Assembly (NCBI GenBank): GCA_900319625.1
Contig: ONPD01000009.1
Coordinates: 48,098 to 112,097 of the forward strand
Length of the DNA stretch: 64,000 nt
Source of the DNA: an uncultured Treponema sp.
Lineage (GTDB): Bacteria > Spirochaetota > Spirochaetia > Treponematales > Treponemataceae
Direction of reading: 5' to 3'
Part shown: positions 9,439 to 18,501 of the stretch, piece by piece
Layout: each line of letters begins with the position of its first letter
Numbering within the stretch: the stretch's first letter is position 1
Position numbers and translations under genes: made by a program
The notes under the pieces: generated by a model
What the model was told of the DNA's origin: nothing
Database searches by the model: none
The model's input: only the letters and a program-made list of their open reading frames with translations

Positions 9439-10455
9439 ATGAGTAAAATTTACAATTCAATTACAGAATTAGTTGGACATACACCAATTGTTGAATTTAA
9501 AAGACTTGAAAAGGCACTTGGTCTTAAAGGACGCATTGCAGGAAAGCTTGAATACTTTAACCCTGCAGGAAGCCACAAGGACAGGGCTGCCCTGGAAATT
9601 ATTGAGCGTGCCGAGGAGAGAGGCGATATCAACCCGGAAAAAACTACACTTGTTGAATTTACTTCCGGCAATATGGGAATTGGTATTGCGGCAGTTGCAG
9701 CAGCAAAAGGCTATAAGTTTAAGGTTGGAATCCAGAACGGTGTTTCTATTGAACGCAAAAAGCTTCTGGAAGCTTACGGCTCTGAGCTTGTAAATCCGCC
9801 GGAAGATTTGATTAAGGGCGTTTTTGAAAAAGGAATTGCAGCCTTTAATGACGTATACCAGTGGATGCTTGATACTACTCCAGACAGCTGGACTACACGT
9901 CAGCTTTCAAATCCTGATAACCCTGGCGCCCATTACCGCCACACTGGTCCTGAAATCTGGGAAGACACAGACGGTAAGGTTGATATTTTTGTAGGTGGTG
10001 TTGGAACTGGCGGTAGCACTCACGGTGTAAGCAAATTCTTAAAAGAGAAAAATCCTTCCATTAAAACAGTAATCGCACAGCCTGATAAAGCTGATGTTGA
10101 GCACCCGGTAGTTCAGGGCGTTGAAGACGGCGGTTTCCACGGAATCCACGCTGTTCACGACGAAAACGGGCTTAACCCGATGGCTCCTACAAACTTCAAC
10201 GACAAGGTTGTAGACGAATACGAAACTGTAACTTATGCAGACACTTTAAAGGCTATTCACCTGCTTGCCCGCTACGAAGGAATCTTTGTCGGTGCTTCAA
10301 GCGGTGCTTCACTTGCAATCGCAATCAAACAGGCTCTTCATGATGAAAACAAGGGCAAGTTGATTGTACCTCTTTTACCGGACAACGGTGAAAGATACTT
10401 GAGTGAAGATTTACAGCGTGTACGCCAGGATGTAGAGGCTAAAGCGTCTTTTTAG
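9439..10455 (+). CDS. Variant cysteine synthase-like PLP enzyme
   Basis: A 338-residue fold-type II PLP enzyme clearly related to CysK. The Schiff-base lysine context is GSHKDRA where CysK has SVKDR, and the substrate loop reads TSGNMGIG where CysK has SGNTG. The GVGTGGSTHG phosphate loop and VGASSGASL motif are kept. The protein is about 25 residues longer than the CysK at 5230. The loop Thr-to-Met change hits the residue that contacts the acetylserine carboxylate, so another amino-acid or thiol substrate is plausible. Start ATG 9439 has AGGAG upstream; an upstream in-frame ATG at 9382 lies in the hairpin spacer. The gene sits between nifH-like and D1 genes. Confidence 0.82.
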   Translation: MSKIYNSITELVGHTPIVEFKRLEKALGLKGRIAGKLEYFNPAGSHKDRAALEIIERAEERGDINPEKTTLVEFTSGNMGIGIAAVAAAKGYKFKVGIQNGVSIERKKLLEAYGSELVNPPEDLIKGVFEKGIAAFNDVYQWMLDTTPDSWTTRQLSNPDNPGAHYRHTGPEIWEDTDGKVDIFVGGVGTGGSTHGVSKFLKEKNPSIKTVIAQPDKADVEHPVVQGVEDGGFHGIHAVHDENGLNPMAPTNFNDKVVDEYETVTYADTLKAIHLLARYEGIFVGASSGASLAIAIKQALHDENKGKLIVPLLPDNGERYLSEDLQRVRQDVEAKASF

Positions 10456-10628
10456 TCAACTTTTGCAATGCAAAAGTTGATGCTTCGGTGAACGAAACCA
10501 AGAAGCTGTAGGCTACATTACGACCGAAGCGGGGTCTTAGGGGTGCAACCCCTAGGCGAAGGGGTGGCGAGCAACAAAGTGCGAGCCAGGGGAAGGCTTT
10601 CCCCTTCCCTAATTTATAGGAGCAGCAT
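10456..10628 (+). repeat. Hairpin-rich spacer in front of D1
   Basis: No gene is seen. The stretch begins with a long inverted repeat, TCAACTTTTGC/GCAAAAGTTGA, next to the variant cysK stop. It then carries AGGGGTGCAACCCCT and the palindrome GGGGAAGGCTTTCCCC at 10589-10604, 24 bases before D1. The same last palindrome, with related flanks (GAAGGGGT, AGCGAGGGG), lies at 38607-38622 before D3. It looks like a mobile or processed short repeat rather than chance. Confidence 0.6.
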
Positions 10629-12098
10629 ATGGCAATTAATACAAACTCATCCAATGTAGCAACACGTGAAAACCGAATCGGGTCGATTACGGGCTACGTT
10701 GGAAACTTAAAAGATCTGGCAGAAAAATCTGAATGCGGAAGCCTCAAGGGCTGTTCACGCTGCTTTTCTCAGTCCAGCACATGTCTTTCATCCTGCGGAC
10801 TCAGCCAGCTGGCAGCAATCCGTGACGTAGCGGTAATTCACCACGGGCCGGCGGGCTGTTCAGTTGCAACTGCGGGAAACTACTATCTGGACAAGGTAAT
10901 GGCAAAAAAACGCGGCGTTACAACCAGCACAGTTTACGTCGGAACAGATATGAACGAGCAGGACACAATTTTCGGTTCCACTCAGGCTCTGGCAAAAATT
11001 ATCCGCGAAGTAAACCGCCGCTATTCACCAAAGGCGATTTTTGTTTCGTCTTCCTGCGCCACAGGAATTATCGGTGAGGATATCGACAGCGTTGTAGAAG
11101 AAGTAAAAGACGAAATTAACGTTCCGGTTGTAGCAGTTCACTGCGAAGGTTTTAAATCCCGCATCTGGGCGACAGGCTTTGATATTGCGGACCACGCGGT
11201 TTTAAGCTCAATCGTTCAGCCGCCACGGGAGGGCATTAAATCAAATAAAATCAACTTTAAAAACTTCTACGAAAGTGCCCGTCTGGAAATCATCGAGATT
11301 TTTAAAAACTTCGACCTGGAGCCAACTTTCCTTTACTGTAACTCCACTGTGGAAGAGCTTTCCCACATTTCGGAAGCCCTTGCCACAACCTGTATCTGCG
11401 GAACCCTTGGAAATTACCTTGGAAACGGGCTTGAAGAAAAATACGGCGTTCCATACGTGCGCTCAATCAACCAGTGCGGTATTGTGGGGTTTGAAACCTG
11501 GCTGCGCGAAATTGGCCGGGTAACAGGCAGAAGCGAAAAAATTGAAAAATACATTGAAGAGCAGCGGGCTATCTATATTCCTCAGATTGAAGAAATCAAA
11601 AAGGAACTTAAGGGCTTACGTGCGGTAATCGGAATGGGGCCCGGCTATACTTTTGAAGTTAGCCGTGTTTTGAATGAACTTGGTATTGAAGTTGTGTGGG
11701 CACTGGCATGGCACTACGACAAAAAATACGAAAACGGCGACCTTCCTCCTAGCATGAAATATCTTCTGGAAAATAACATCAACTTTGAAGCCAGCGTTTC
11801 TGACCAGCAGAACTACGAAGTTATGAATATTCTTCACAAGTACAAGCCGGATTTGTATTTGTCGCGCCATCCGGGTTCCACAGTATGGGCTATTAAAAAC
11901 GGAACAAGCGCTGTTTACGTTGCCGACGAATACATGATTTTCGGCTACAAGCACACATTAGAGTTTGCAAAGTCAATTCTGGATTCAATCCGCAACCGCA
12001 GCTTTGAACAGAATCTTGCAAAACGCGTAAAGCTTCCATACACCGACTGGTGGTATAAACAGAACGTAGATAAATTCTTTGATCAGGCAAATAAATAG
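10629..12098 (+). CDS. Nitrogenase-like alpha subunit D1 (NifD family)
   Basis: A 489-residue oxidoreductase/nitrogenase component 1 protein. Cysteines matching the three NifD P-cluster ligands are Cys52, Cys77 (HHGPAGC) and Cys143 (SSSCATGIIGEDI). Cys257, before GTLGNYLGNGLEEKYG, aligns with cofactor ligand Cys275 of NifD. In the CEGFKSRIWATGFDIAD segment, the positions of nitrogenase Gln191 and His195 are Trp and Phe. The region of homocitrate/Mo ligand His442 reads VADEYMIFGYKH with no matching His. So a NifB-co-like cofactor with a non-N2 substrate is likely. K1 follows after 8 bases. C-S bond reduction is inferred from neighbours. Confidence 0.9.
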   Translation: MAINTNSSNVATRENRIGSITGYVGNLKDLAEKSECGSLKGCSRCFSQSSTCLSSCGLSQLAAIRDVAVIHHGPAGCSVATAGNYYLDKVMAKKRGVTTSTVYVGTDMNEQDTIFGSTQALAKIIREVNRRYSPKAIFVSSSCATGIIGEDIDSVVEEVKDEINVPVVAVHCEGFKSRIWATGFDIADHAVLSSIVQPPREGIKSNKINFKNFYESARLEIIEIFKNFDLEPTFLYCNSTVEELSHISEALATTCICGTLGNYLGNGLEEKYGVPYVRSINQCGIVGFETWLREIGRVTGRSEKIEKYIEEQRAIYIPQIEEIKKELKGLRAVIGMGPGYTFEVSRVLNELGIEVVWALAWHYDKKYENGDLPPSMKYLLENNINFEASVSDQQNYEVMNILHKYKPDLYLSRHPGSTVWAIKNGTSAVYVADEYMIFGYKHTLEFAKSILDSIRNRSFEQNLAKRVKLPYTDWWYKQNVDKFFDQANK

Positions 12099-12106
12099 AG
12101 GTTCCT

Positions 12107-13426
12107 ATGGCAAAATTACTTGATAAACAGCGATATAAATGTGCGCTTGCTTCTATGCAGACAGTTCAGGCGATTACACGCGCAATTCCGGTTCTTCATT
12201 CGGGTCCGGGATGTGCTCAGAAACTTTCAGACGGAACAGGAAGCTCGGGATATTTTTCTCCTAACATCTTCCCTTGTACAAGTATCAACGAAAAGGACGT
12301 AGTCTTTGGCGGTACCAAAAAGCTTAAGAGCACAATCGAAAACGCCCTCAAGGTTATTGATGCAGATTTGTACGTGGTTCTTACAGGCTGTATTCCTGAA
12401 ATCGTTGGTGATGACTCGGGCGAAATCGTAAGTCAGTTTGAAGAGGCAGAAAAACCTGTAGTTTACGCAAATACTGCGGGCTTCAAGGGCAACAACTACA
12501 GGGGGCACGAGCAGGTTGTAGATGCAATCATCGATCAGTATCTTCCAAAAGTTGAAGGCGTGGCCGGCAAAGACACTCCAAAAATCAAAGGTCTTGTAAA
12601 CATCTGGGCAGACGTTCCTTATCAGGATCTTTTCTGGCTGGGAAACCTGCGCGAGCTGGAAAATCTTGTGCGCGAGCTTGGGCTTACACCGAACACAATC
12701 TTTGGCTACGACCGCGGAATCAAAAACATCGACCTGGTTCCAAAGGCAGAGTTCAACCTTTTGATTTCTCCCTGGGTCGGCCTTAAAAACGTAAAAAAGC
12801 TTGAAAGCAAATTCGGAACACCTTATCTGCACTACCCGGTTCTTCCAATCGGTGCAACAGAAACAAGCAAGTTCCTGCGTGCAGTCGCTGAGTTTACAAA
12901 AGTGCCTTCAGAAAAGGTTGAAAGCATAATCACTGAGCACGAGAAGTATTTTTACTACATCATTGAACGCTATGCAGACCTCTTCCTTGAAAACCGCGTA
13001 ATCAACAAGCAGTTCTCTGTTGTAGCAGACGCTCACTATGCCCTTGCCGCAACAAAGTTCCTTGTAAACGACCTTGGACTTTTCCCTGCAAAGCAGTTTG
13101 TAACCGACGATACTCCAAAAGAGCACCAGGAAGCAATCCGTGCAGAGTTCAAAAAACTCAATTACGGCCTTGAAGCAGAGGTCGACTTCAACACCGACAG
13201 CTATCTGATTCACGAAGAAATCAAAAAGCACGATTACCACGGTTATCCTCTGGTTCTTGGAAGCTACTTCGACAAGGAAATCACCGGCGAACTCAAGGGA
13301 AACTTTTTGAACATCGCCTGGCCTTTCCAGGATCGCGTCGTAATGGATACTTCTTACGTGGGCTACCGCGGCGGCATCAAGCTGATAGAAGACATCTATT
13401 CGGTTGCTGTGCAGCGTTTCAACTAA
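12107..13426 (+). CDS. Nitrogenase-like beta subunit K1 (NifK family)
   Basis: A 439-residue partner of D1. The three P-cluster cysteines are Cys12 (RYKCALA), Cys36 (HSGPGC) and Cys95 (LTGC), at spacings that match NifK Cys70/95/153. The long N-terminal extension of true NifK is missing, as is common in nitrogenase-like proteins. It shares its start (RYKCALA-MQT) and end (GYRGGIKLIEDIYS) with K2 at 19315, so K1 and K2 are closer to each other than to K3. It is translated 8 bases after D1 with a short Shine-Dalgarno (GAGG). Confidence 0.92.
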   Translation: MAKLLDKQRYKCALASMQTVQAITRAIPVLHSGPGCAQKLSDGTGSSGYFSPNIFPCTSINEKDVVFGGTKKLKSTIENALKVIDADLYVVLTGCIPEIVGDDSGEIVSQFEEAEKPVVYANTAGFKGNNYRGHEQVVDAIIDQYLPKVEGVAGKDTPKIKGLVNIWADVPYQDLFWLGNLRELENLVRELGLTPNTIFGYDRGIKNIDLVPKAEFNLLISPWVGLKNVKKLESKFGTPYLHYPVLPIGATETSKFLRAVAEFTKVPSEKVESIITEHEKYFYYIIERYADLFLENRVINKQFSVVADAHYALAATKFLVNDLGLFPAKQFVTDDTPKEHQEAIRAEFKKLNYGLEAEVDFNTDSYLIHEEIKKHDYHGYPLVLGSYFDKEITGELKGNFLNIAWPFQDRVVMDTSYVGYRGGIKLIEDIYSVAVQRFN

Positions 13427-13447
13427 CGCATAATAGAAAATCCGTTA

Positions 13448-13476
13448 AAAACGACAGTCCGTCGTGACTGTCGTTT
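13448..13476 (+). terminator. Stem-loop after K1
   Basis: A 10-base perfect stem, AAACGACAGT paired with ACTGTCGTTT, closes a short loop 22 bases after the K1 stop. There is no clear T-run, so it may end or protect the K1 transcript rather than act as a strong intrinsic terminator. Confidence 0.5.
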
Positions 13477-13533
13477 AGGATTTACCTGCAAACCGCGTTC
13501 GCGAGATTTATCGAGCGCATTCTTCTATTAAAT

Positions 13534-14454
13534 ATGACAATTCAGCAGATTCGCTATTGTTTGGGAGTCGCAGACTGCGGCTCCTTTAACAAGGCATCCG
13601 AAAAACTTTTTATTTCTCAGCCCTCCCTTACAAGCAGCGTTCATGACCTGGAAGCAGAACTTGGTTTTGCAATTTTCAGACGAACCTCGCGGGGAACAAG
13701 TCTGACCGAAAAAGGAGGCGAATTTCTTTCGGATGCCAAAGCTCTTTTTCAGAACTATGAAAACCTTGTAAAAAAATACACAAGCGCTGTAAAGAAAAGC
13801 TTTTCAGTATCTGCTCTTTATTACGAATTTGCCCGGATTGCCTTTATAGAAGTAGTAAATAAATTCACCCGCAGTCAGTACGATTTTTCCTTCCGCGAAA
13901 TGCGGGCTCTGAGCGTAATAGACGACGTTGCCACAGGAAAAAGCGACATTGGAATCCTTTACCTGAGTGACAAAAACCGGGAAGAAATTACAAGGGCTCT
14001 GGCACAAAACAACCTGACTTTTACTCACCTTACAGAATGCAGCGCCTTTGTTTACATCCACAAAAATCATCCTCTTTCCAGGAATGAATGGATTTCTCTG
14101 GAAGACCTGCTTCCCTATCACTTTGTTACCTTTGATACTGACGACGTAAAATCCTTTTTCTCAGATGATATAATCAAAAACTATAACCTGGACCAGCCCA
14201 TTACCGTTGCCGACCGCGCCACAGAATTAAACCTCTTAAAAAACTTAAACGGCTTCACCTTCCTTTCAGGCGTTCTTTCCGACGAAACCCGCAACGAAGA
14301 AACCGAAGATTTTGTAACCATTCCCCTCAAAAACCCGGATGACGCCCTTTCCCACAGCTTCAGCCTTGGTTACATAACAAAAAAAGACGTTAAAATGGAT
14401 AAAACTGCCCTTCACTATATTTCGGTAATTAAAAAGATTTTGAAGCTTTCTTAA
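13534..14454 (+). CDS. LysR family transcriptional regulator
   Basis: A 306-residue LTTR. It has an N-terminal winged helix-turn-helix (IRYCLGVADCGSFNKASEKLFISQPSLTSSVHDLE), then a periplasmic-binding-protein-like effector domain. CysB and MetR are LTTRs that sense sulfur metabolites, and a LysR regulator has been reported for methylthio-alkane reductase genes in purple bacteria. A role in controlling D1/K1 or responding to a thioether is therefore reasonable but inferred. Its own upstream region lacks the ACCTA-N9-TAGGT box. No strong Shine-Dalgarno precedes ATG 13534. It converges with D2, leaving only 29 bases between. Confidence 0.88.
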   Translation: MTIQQIRYCLGVADCGSFNKASEKLFISQPSLTSSVHDLEAELGFAIFRRTSRGTSLTEKGGEFLSDAKALFQNYENLVKKYTSAVKKSFSVSALYYEFARIAFIEVVNKFTRSQYDFSFREMRALSVIDDVATGKSDIGILYLSDKNREEITRALAQNNLTFTHLTECSAFVYIHKNHPLSRNEWISLEDLLPYHFVTFDTDDVKSFFSDDIIKNYNLDQPITVADRATELNLLKNLNGFTFLSGVLSDETRNEETEDFVTIPLKNPDDALSHSFSLGYITKKDVKMDKTALHYISVIKKILKLS

Positions 14455-14483
14455 TTGCAATAGTAAAAGACAGTTTTGTAATT

Positions 14484-15935
14484 TTATGAATAGAACTTGT
14501 TTGAAGGCTGTTCAAGCCACCAGGCAGTATATGGAATTGAAGAGTGAGCCTTCAGACCTTCCGTAAAGCTTCTGTTATTAAAGAGATCTGCAATATTTCT
14601 TGCAAAATTATAAAGACCTTCATAACCAAACATCTGATATTCATCAGTGAGCTGAACAACTGGGATTCCAAGTTTTGTTACAAAAGGACGGGTTCCCGGG
14701 TGGCGTACAATATAAAGATCAGGCTTTTCTTTATTGATGATATTCAAAAGCTCGTGATTCTGTAAATCAATAATCGAAAGCTTCAAATCGGGATGAGTAT
14801 TTTCTATATGAGTCAGGGTATCAGGAATTTTCTGATCGTCATATTTTGAATCATGATGCCAGGAAAGGGCTGCCTTTACACTAATTCCAAGTTCATCAAG
14901 AACACGGACAACCTCGTATGTAAAGCCTGGGCCTGCAGCAATTACAGCAGTTTTTCCAACAAACTGCTTTTTTAATTCCTCAATTTTTGAAAGATATTTT
15001 TCACGTTCTTCACGAATAATTTCTTCAGCAATTTCTTCCTTATGAAGAATTCTTGCAATATCCCGAAGCCAGGTGTCAAATCCTTCAATTCCATTACCGT
15101 TGATTGTTCTGACATATGGAACCCCGTACAACTCCTCCAGAGCATTTCCAAGATAAGGACTCAAGGCACCGCAGGAACTTACAGTTGCAAGACTTTCGCT
15201 CATATGAGAAAGCTCTTCTATTGTGGAATTTGCATAAACAAAAAGAGGTTCAGCATCAAAACGCTTGAATATTCTTGTTACAAAGGGTCTGACCGCTTCT
15301 TCGAAATTCTTAAAAATAATGGTATTTCGTTTCTGTTTAGGCGGTTTTACAATGTATTTCAGGACTATATAATCTGCAATATCAAAACCGGTTGCCCAAA
15401 CCTTACTTTTGATTCCTTCACAGTGAACAGGAATAACAGGTATTGGCAGTTTTTTATCAAATTCTTCAGCGACAGCATCAATATCTTCACCAATTATTCC
15501 GGTAACGCAGCCGGTACAAATCAAAATTGCATCAGAAGGATAACGGTCATAAGCTTCCTGGACCGTCTGCCTTAATTTATTAGCGGCACCAAAAACTGTA
15601 TCGCTTTCATTAAGGTTTGTGCAGACATATTTTGTATTCCATGTTCTTCCGGTTTTTGCAGAAATTCCAGAATACAAGGCTGTCCATCTTGGAATAAAGG
15701 CTCCGCAGCCTATTGGTGTGTGATATACAACAGTAAGATTCCGGATACAACTGAGCTGATCCATTACCATAATTGAAAGACATGTATTGTTCTGACTGAA
15801 GCAGCGTTCACAGCTCTTAACTTTACAATTCCTTGTATCACTTATTAAAGATTTTATTGTACCGTTATATGAAACTACAGAATTTAATCTGCTTTCCCGC
15901 ATTGAAATTTCAGAATTAGATAAATCAAAAGGCAT
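14484..15935 (-). CDS. Nitrogenase-like alpha subunit D2 (NifD family)
   Basis: A 483-residue relative of D1 sharing CERCFSQ-NTCLS, VYHTPIGC and CTGCVTGIIGEDIDAV, which carry the P-cluster cysteines. The cofactor cysteine is in SSCGALSPYLGNALEELYG. Positions equivalent to NifD Gln191 and His195 are Trp and Phe (KVWATGFDIAD). An upstream in-frame ATG at 15950 exists, but AGGAG lies between it and ATG 15935, which is the better start. D2 is the last gene of an operon with a polar amino-acid ABC transporter. No K gene follows it; the likely partner K2 is in the divergent operon at 19315. Transporter coupling suggests the substrate is an imported amino-acid-like thioether. Confidence 0.9.
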   Translation of the reverse strand: MPFDLSNSEISMRESRLNSVVSYNGTIKSLISDTRNCKVKSCERCFSQNNTCLSIMVMDQLSCIRNLTVVYHTPIGCGAFIPRWTALYSGISAKTGRTWNTKYVCTNLNESDTVFGAANKLRQTVQEAYDRYPSDAILICTGCVTGIIGEDIDAVAEEFDKKLPIPVIPVHCEGIKSKVWATGFDIADYIVLKYIVKPPKQKRNTIIFKNFEEAVRPFVTRIFKRFDAEPLFVYANSTIEELSHMSESLATVSSCGALSPYLGNALEELYGVPYVRTINGNGIEGFDTWLRDIARILHKEEIAEEIIREEREKYLSKIEELKKQFVGKTAVIAAGPGFTYEVVRVLDELGISVKAALSWHHDSKYDDQKIPDTLTHIENTHPDLKLSIIDLQNHELLNIINKEKPDLYIVRHPGTRPFVTKLGIPVVQLTDEYQMFGYEGLYNFARNIADLFNNRSFTEGLKAHSSIPYTAWWLEQPSNKFYS

Positions 15936-15961
15936 TTTTTTCTCCTGCATTTTTGAAAAAT

Positions 15962-16711
15962 TTAAATTACGTATTCAGGCTGAAGATATCTGCTTAAAAA
16001 CTGCCGGGTTCTTTCTTCTTTGGGTCTTGTAAATATTTCTTCAGGCCTTCCCTGCTCTACAACTTCACCCTTATCCATATAAACGACCTTATCAGAAACT
16101 TCTCTTGCAAAGGCCATTTCATGGGTCACGATAATCATAGTTCTTTTTTCAGAAGCAACTTCCTTAATAAGCTTAAGGACATCACTTACAATTTCCGGAT
16201 CCAGGGCACTTGTAGGCTCGTCAAAAAGAATTACTTCCGGATTCAGAACGAGAGCCCTGGCAATTCCTACCCTCTGCTGCTGTCCGCCCGAAAGCTTTAA
16301 AGGATATTCATTCTGTTTGTTTTCCAGTCCAACCTTTGCCAGATATTTCAGGGCAATTTCTTTTGCTTCTGCTTTCGTTATTTTTGTATTTATAAGCAAA
16401 GGATCGGTAATATTCTCAAGAACAGTCTTATTTTTAAAAAGATTAAAATTCTGGAAAACCATTGTACTTTTTGAAATTATTTTTTTAATGTCATTTTTAT
16501 TTGCATTTGAACAATCAAGGCTGACATCCCCAATCCTTATACTTCCTGAATCTGCCTGTTCAAGGAAATTAAGGCATCGGAGAAGTGTAGATTTTCCGCC
16601 GCCGCTTGAACCGATTATTGAAACAATTTCATTATCATTTATTGACAGATTTATTCCTCTGAGAACTTCATTCTGATTAAAGGATTTTTTAAGATTTTTG
16701 ATTTCTATCAT
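15962..16711 (-). CDS. Polar amino-acid ABC transporter ATPase
   Basis: A 249-residue GlnQ/HisP/TcyN-type ATPase with Walker [10 protein letters not shown], signature LSGGQQQR, Walker [14 protein letters not shown] and the switch His in VTHEM. Start ATG 16711 is chosen because GAGG sits 7 bases before it; a GTG at 16717 has no room for a ribosome site. It is in one operon with the permease, the binding protein and D2. Cystine, glutamine or S-methylcysteine-type substrates are possible; the regulon context favours a sulfur amino acid. Confidence 0.92.
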   Translation of the reverse strand: MIEIKNLKKSFNQNEVLRGINLSINDNEIVSIIGSSGGGKSTLLRCLNFLEQADSGSIRIGDVSLDCSNANKNDIKKIISKSTMVFQNFNLFKNKTVLENITDPLLINTKITKAEAKEIALKYLAKVGLENKQNEYPLKLSGGQQQRVGIARALVLNPEVILFDEPTSALDPEIVSDVLKLIKEVASEKRTMIIVTHEMAFAREVSDKVVYMDKGEVVEQGRPEEIFTRPKEERTRQFLSRYLQPEYVI

Positions 16712-16723
16712 AGTCACGCCTCA

Positions 16724-17440
16724 TTAAAAAACTTTTTTATTAAATCTGGAAAGTTTCTTTTCAAGTGTAAGCAAAATCCGTTCCAGAAGAGCACAAACAG
16801 GCCAATACAATAATGAAACCGCAATATAGATTTCAAAATAGCGGAAAGAGCGGGAACCAACAATTCTTGCCTGAGCCATAATATCAACAACTGTAATACA
16901 AAAAGCAAGTGATGTATTCTTTATCATTGCCAGCAGGGAACTTGTAAGTGTTGGAATTGCGATTACAAATGCCTGGGGCAGAATAACAGTTCTTAATGAA
17001 TCCCATGTTGAATAGTGAAGACTTTTGCAGGCTTCAAACTGGCCTGGCTCCACGGCAATGAGAGAACTTCGGAATGATTCAGACATATATGCTCCTGTAT
17101 TAAGGGCAAAAGCGATAATTGCAAACAAGGTGCTTGGCAAGGCATTTATATCAAATTCATTGCCGGAAGCTTCAACAATTCTGGAAATCATCAGCGGGAT
17201 TCCATAGTATGCCAGATAAAGCTGGATAACCATTGGGGTTCCGCGGATAAAGGAAATGAATACAGTCGCTATCTGAGAAAGGATTCTGATATGGAAAAAT
17301 CGTATCAGGGCAATCAATATTCCCAATAAGAATCCAATAATAGTAGCGCTGAAAGCAATGAATAAAGTTATTGGTAATTTTGTTACTATCTCAGGAATTG
17401 TTGAAAATATATAAGTGATGTCACTAATCAATTTTTCCAT
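16724..17440 (-). CDS. Polar amino-acid ABC transporter permease
   Basis: A 238-residue HisM/GlnP-family inner-membrane permease with about five membrane spans, the FIRGTPMVIQLYLAYYGIP motif early on and the EAA-type loop (EPGQFEACKSLHYSTWDSLRTVILPQA) that docks the ATPase. As a single permease gene it probably works as a homodimer. It overlaps nothing and is spaced 12 bases from the ATPase gene. Confidence 0.92.
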   Translation of the reverse strand: MEKLISDITYIFSTIPEIVTKLPITLFIAFSATIIGFLLGILIALIRFFHIRILSQIATVFISFIRGTPMVIQLYLAYYGIPLMISRIVEASGNEFDINALPSTLFAIIAFALNTGAYMSESFRSSLIAVEPGQFEACKSLHYSTWDSLRTVILPQAFVIAIPTLTSSLLAMIKNTSLAFCITVVDIMAQARIVGSRSFRYFEIYIAVSLLYWPVCALLERILLTLEKKLSRFNKKVF

Positions 17441-17458
17441 ATTACTACCCTGTTCTTT

Positions 17459-18259
17459 TTATTTACTTTTTACTGTTGTATCAGAGCCAAACCATTTAAC
17501 GGCAAGTTTAGACAAAGTTCCATCAGAGCGGATTTCTTCAAGGCCTTTATCAAACAAAACTTTTATACGCTCACCTTTTTTATTCTTTGTATAAATAAGG
17601 TAAGCAGGATTAAGCAGATTTGGATCAGCCGGAATATATGACAAAGGCTCTTTTCTTTCATTAATGAAGATTCCTGCAGCAACCGGACTATCGATTGTAA
17701 CGTCTGCACGGCCAGAAAGAACTTCAGCAAAAATAGCGGCAGTTGCTGTATCCCCTGCATAAACGATGTTTATTTTTCCACCAGTCTCTTTATTGAAGTT
17801 TTCAACCCATTCAGCATAAGAAGAGCCTCCTCCAACAATTACAGTTTTACCAAATAAATCCTCAGCAGATTTAATTACGGTTGAGTTCTTAAAAATTAGA
17901 GCCGGATAATCATAATTGTAAGGATTGCTTGCATAAAGGAACTGCTTTTCACGCGCAGCATTTTTCTTAATTTCATTTGCAGCGACATCAAAGCGTCCTG
18001 CAGCAAGAGCTACAAGCATTCCGTCCCATGGAGTCGGTTCAATTTTAAGTGTGATATCAGGAATTCTTTCAGCAATAGCATTGACAACATCAACATCGAA
18101 ACCTGTAATCTTGCCATTTTCATCAACAAAATTGTAAGGCTTCCAGCCACCTTCAATAGCAATGCGGACAACTTCCTTTCCACTCTTATTTTTTGCTTTA
18201 CAGAAGGAAGATGAAACAATAACTCCGGCTGCCAGTAATAAAACTAAAACTTTTTTCAT
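17459..18259 (-). CDS. Amino-acid ABC transporter substrate-binding lipoprotein
   Basis: A 266-residue family 3 extracellular solute-binding protein. A short signal peptide ends at SSSFC, a relaxed spirochaetal lipobox, so the mature protein is probably lipid-anchored. The fold starts VRIAIEGGWKPYNFVDENGKITGFDVDV, the usual ligand-pocket opening that includes the aspartate for the amino group. It is first in the operon SBP, permease, ATPase, D2. An operator lies 41 bases upstream of its start. Cystine-type or thioether-type ligands are inferred from the neighbourhood, not from the sequence. Confidence 0.9.
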   Translation of the reverse strand: MKKVLVLLLAAGVIVSSSFCKAKNKSGKEVVRIAIEGGWKPYNFVDENGKITGFDVDVVNAIAERIPDITLKIEPTPWDGMLVALAAGRFDVAANEIKKNAAREKQFLYASNPYNYDYPALIFKNSTVIKSAEDLFGKTVIVGGGSSYAEWVENFNKETGGKINIVYAGDTATAAIFAEVLSGRADVTIDSPVAAGIFINERKEPLSYIPADPNLLNPAYLIYTKNKKGERIKVLFDKGLEEIRSDGTLSKLAVKWFGSDTTVKSK

Positions 18260-18299
18260 AAAATACCCCCATGAAAAATTGATTGATTTTTCAGTTATA

Positions 18300-18318
18300 A
18301 CCTAGCAGATAACTAGGA
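18300..18318 (-). promoter_or_regulatory. Regulon operator in front of the D2 transporter operon
   Basis: ACCTAGCAGATAACTAGGA, a 19-base ACCTA-N9-TAGGW match, lies 41 bases upstream of the binding-protein start in the divergent 242-base region. No clear -35 TTGACA is embedded on the minus strand, so this copy probably sits at or downstream of the transcription start. Confidence 0.7.
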
Positions 18319-18423
18319 ATAAAACTGATTAAGGCAAACATATTAGTTTTTAAATTTTTTTACTAATACAAATTTCTTATAACTGATATAGAAAACTTAT
18401 ATATCTGAAAGCGGCAGATTGAA

Positions 18424-18487
18424 TTGACTTTAATAAAAGAAAAAATATATAGTTTGGCAAAAAGTATAACCTAGTAACTCAATAGGT
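18424..18487 (+). promoter_or_regulatory. Regulon promoter/operator for RibD-like and K2 genes
   Basis: TTGACT at 18424-18429 and a TATATA-type -10 near 18446 form a plausible promoter. The palindrome ACCTAGTAACTCAATAGGT at 18469-18487 lies just downstream, 14 bases before the RibD-like ATG. A repressor there would block early elongation. Confidence 0.72.
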
Positions 18488-18501
18488 ATTTGGAGAAAAT
18501 T

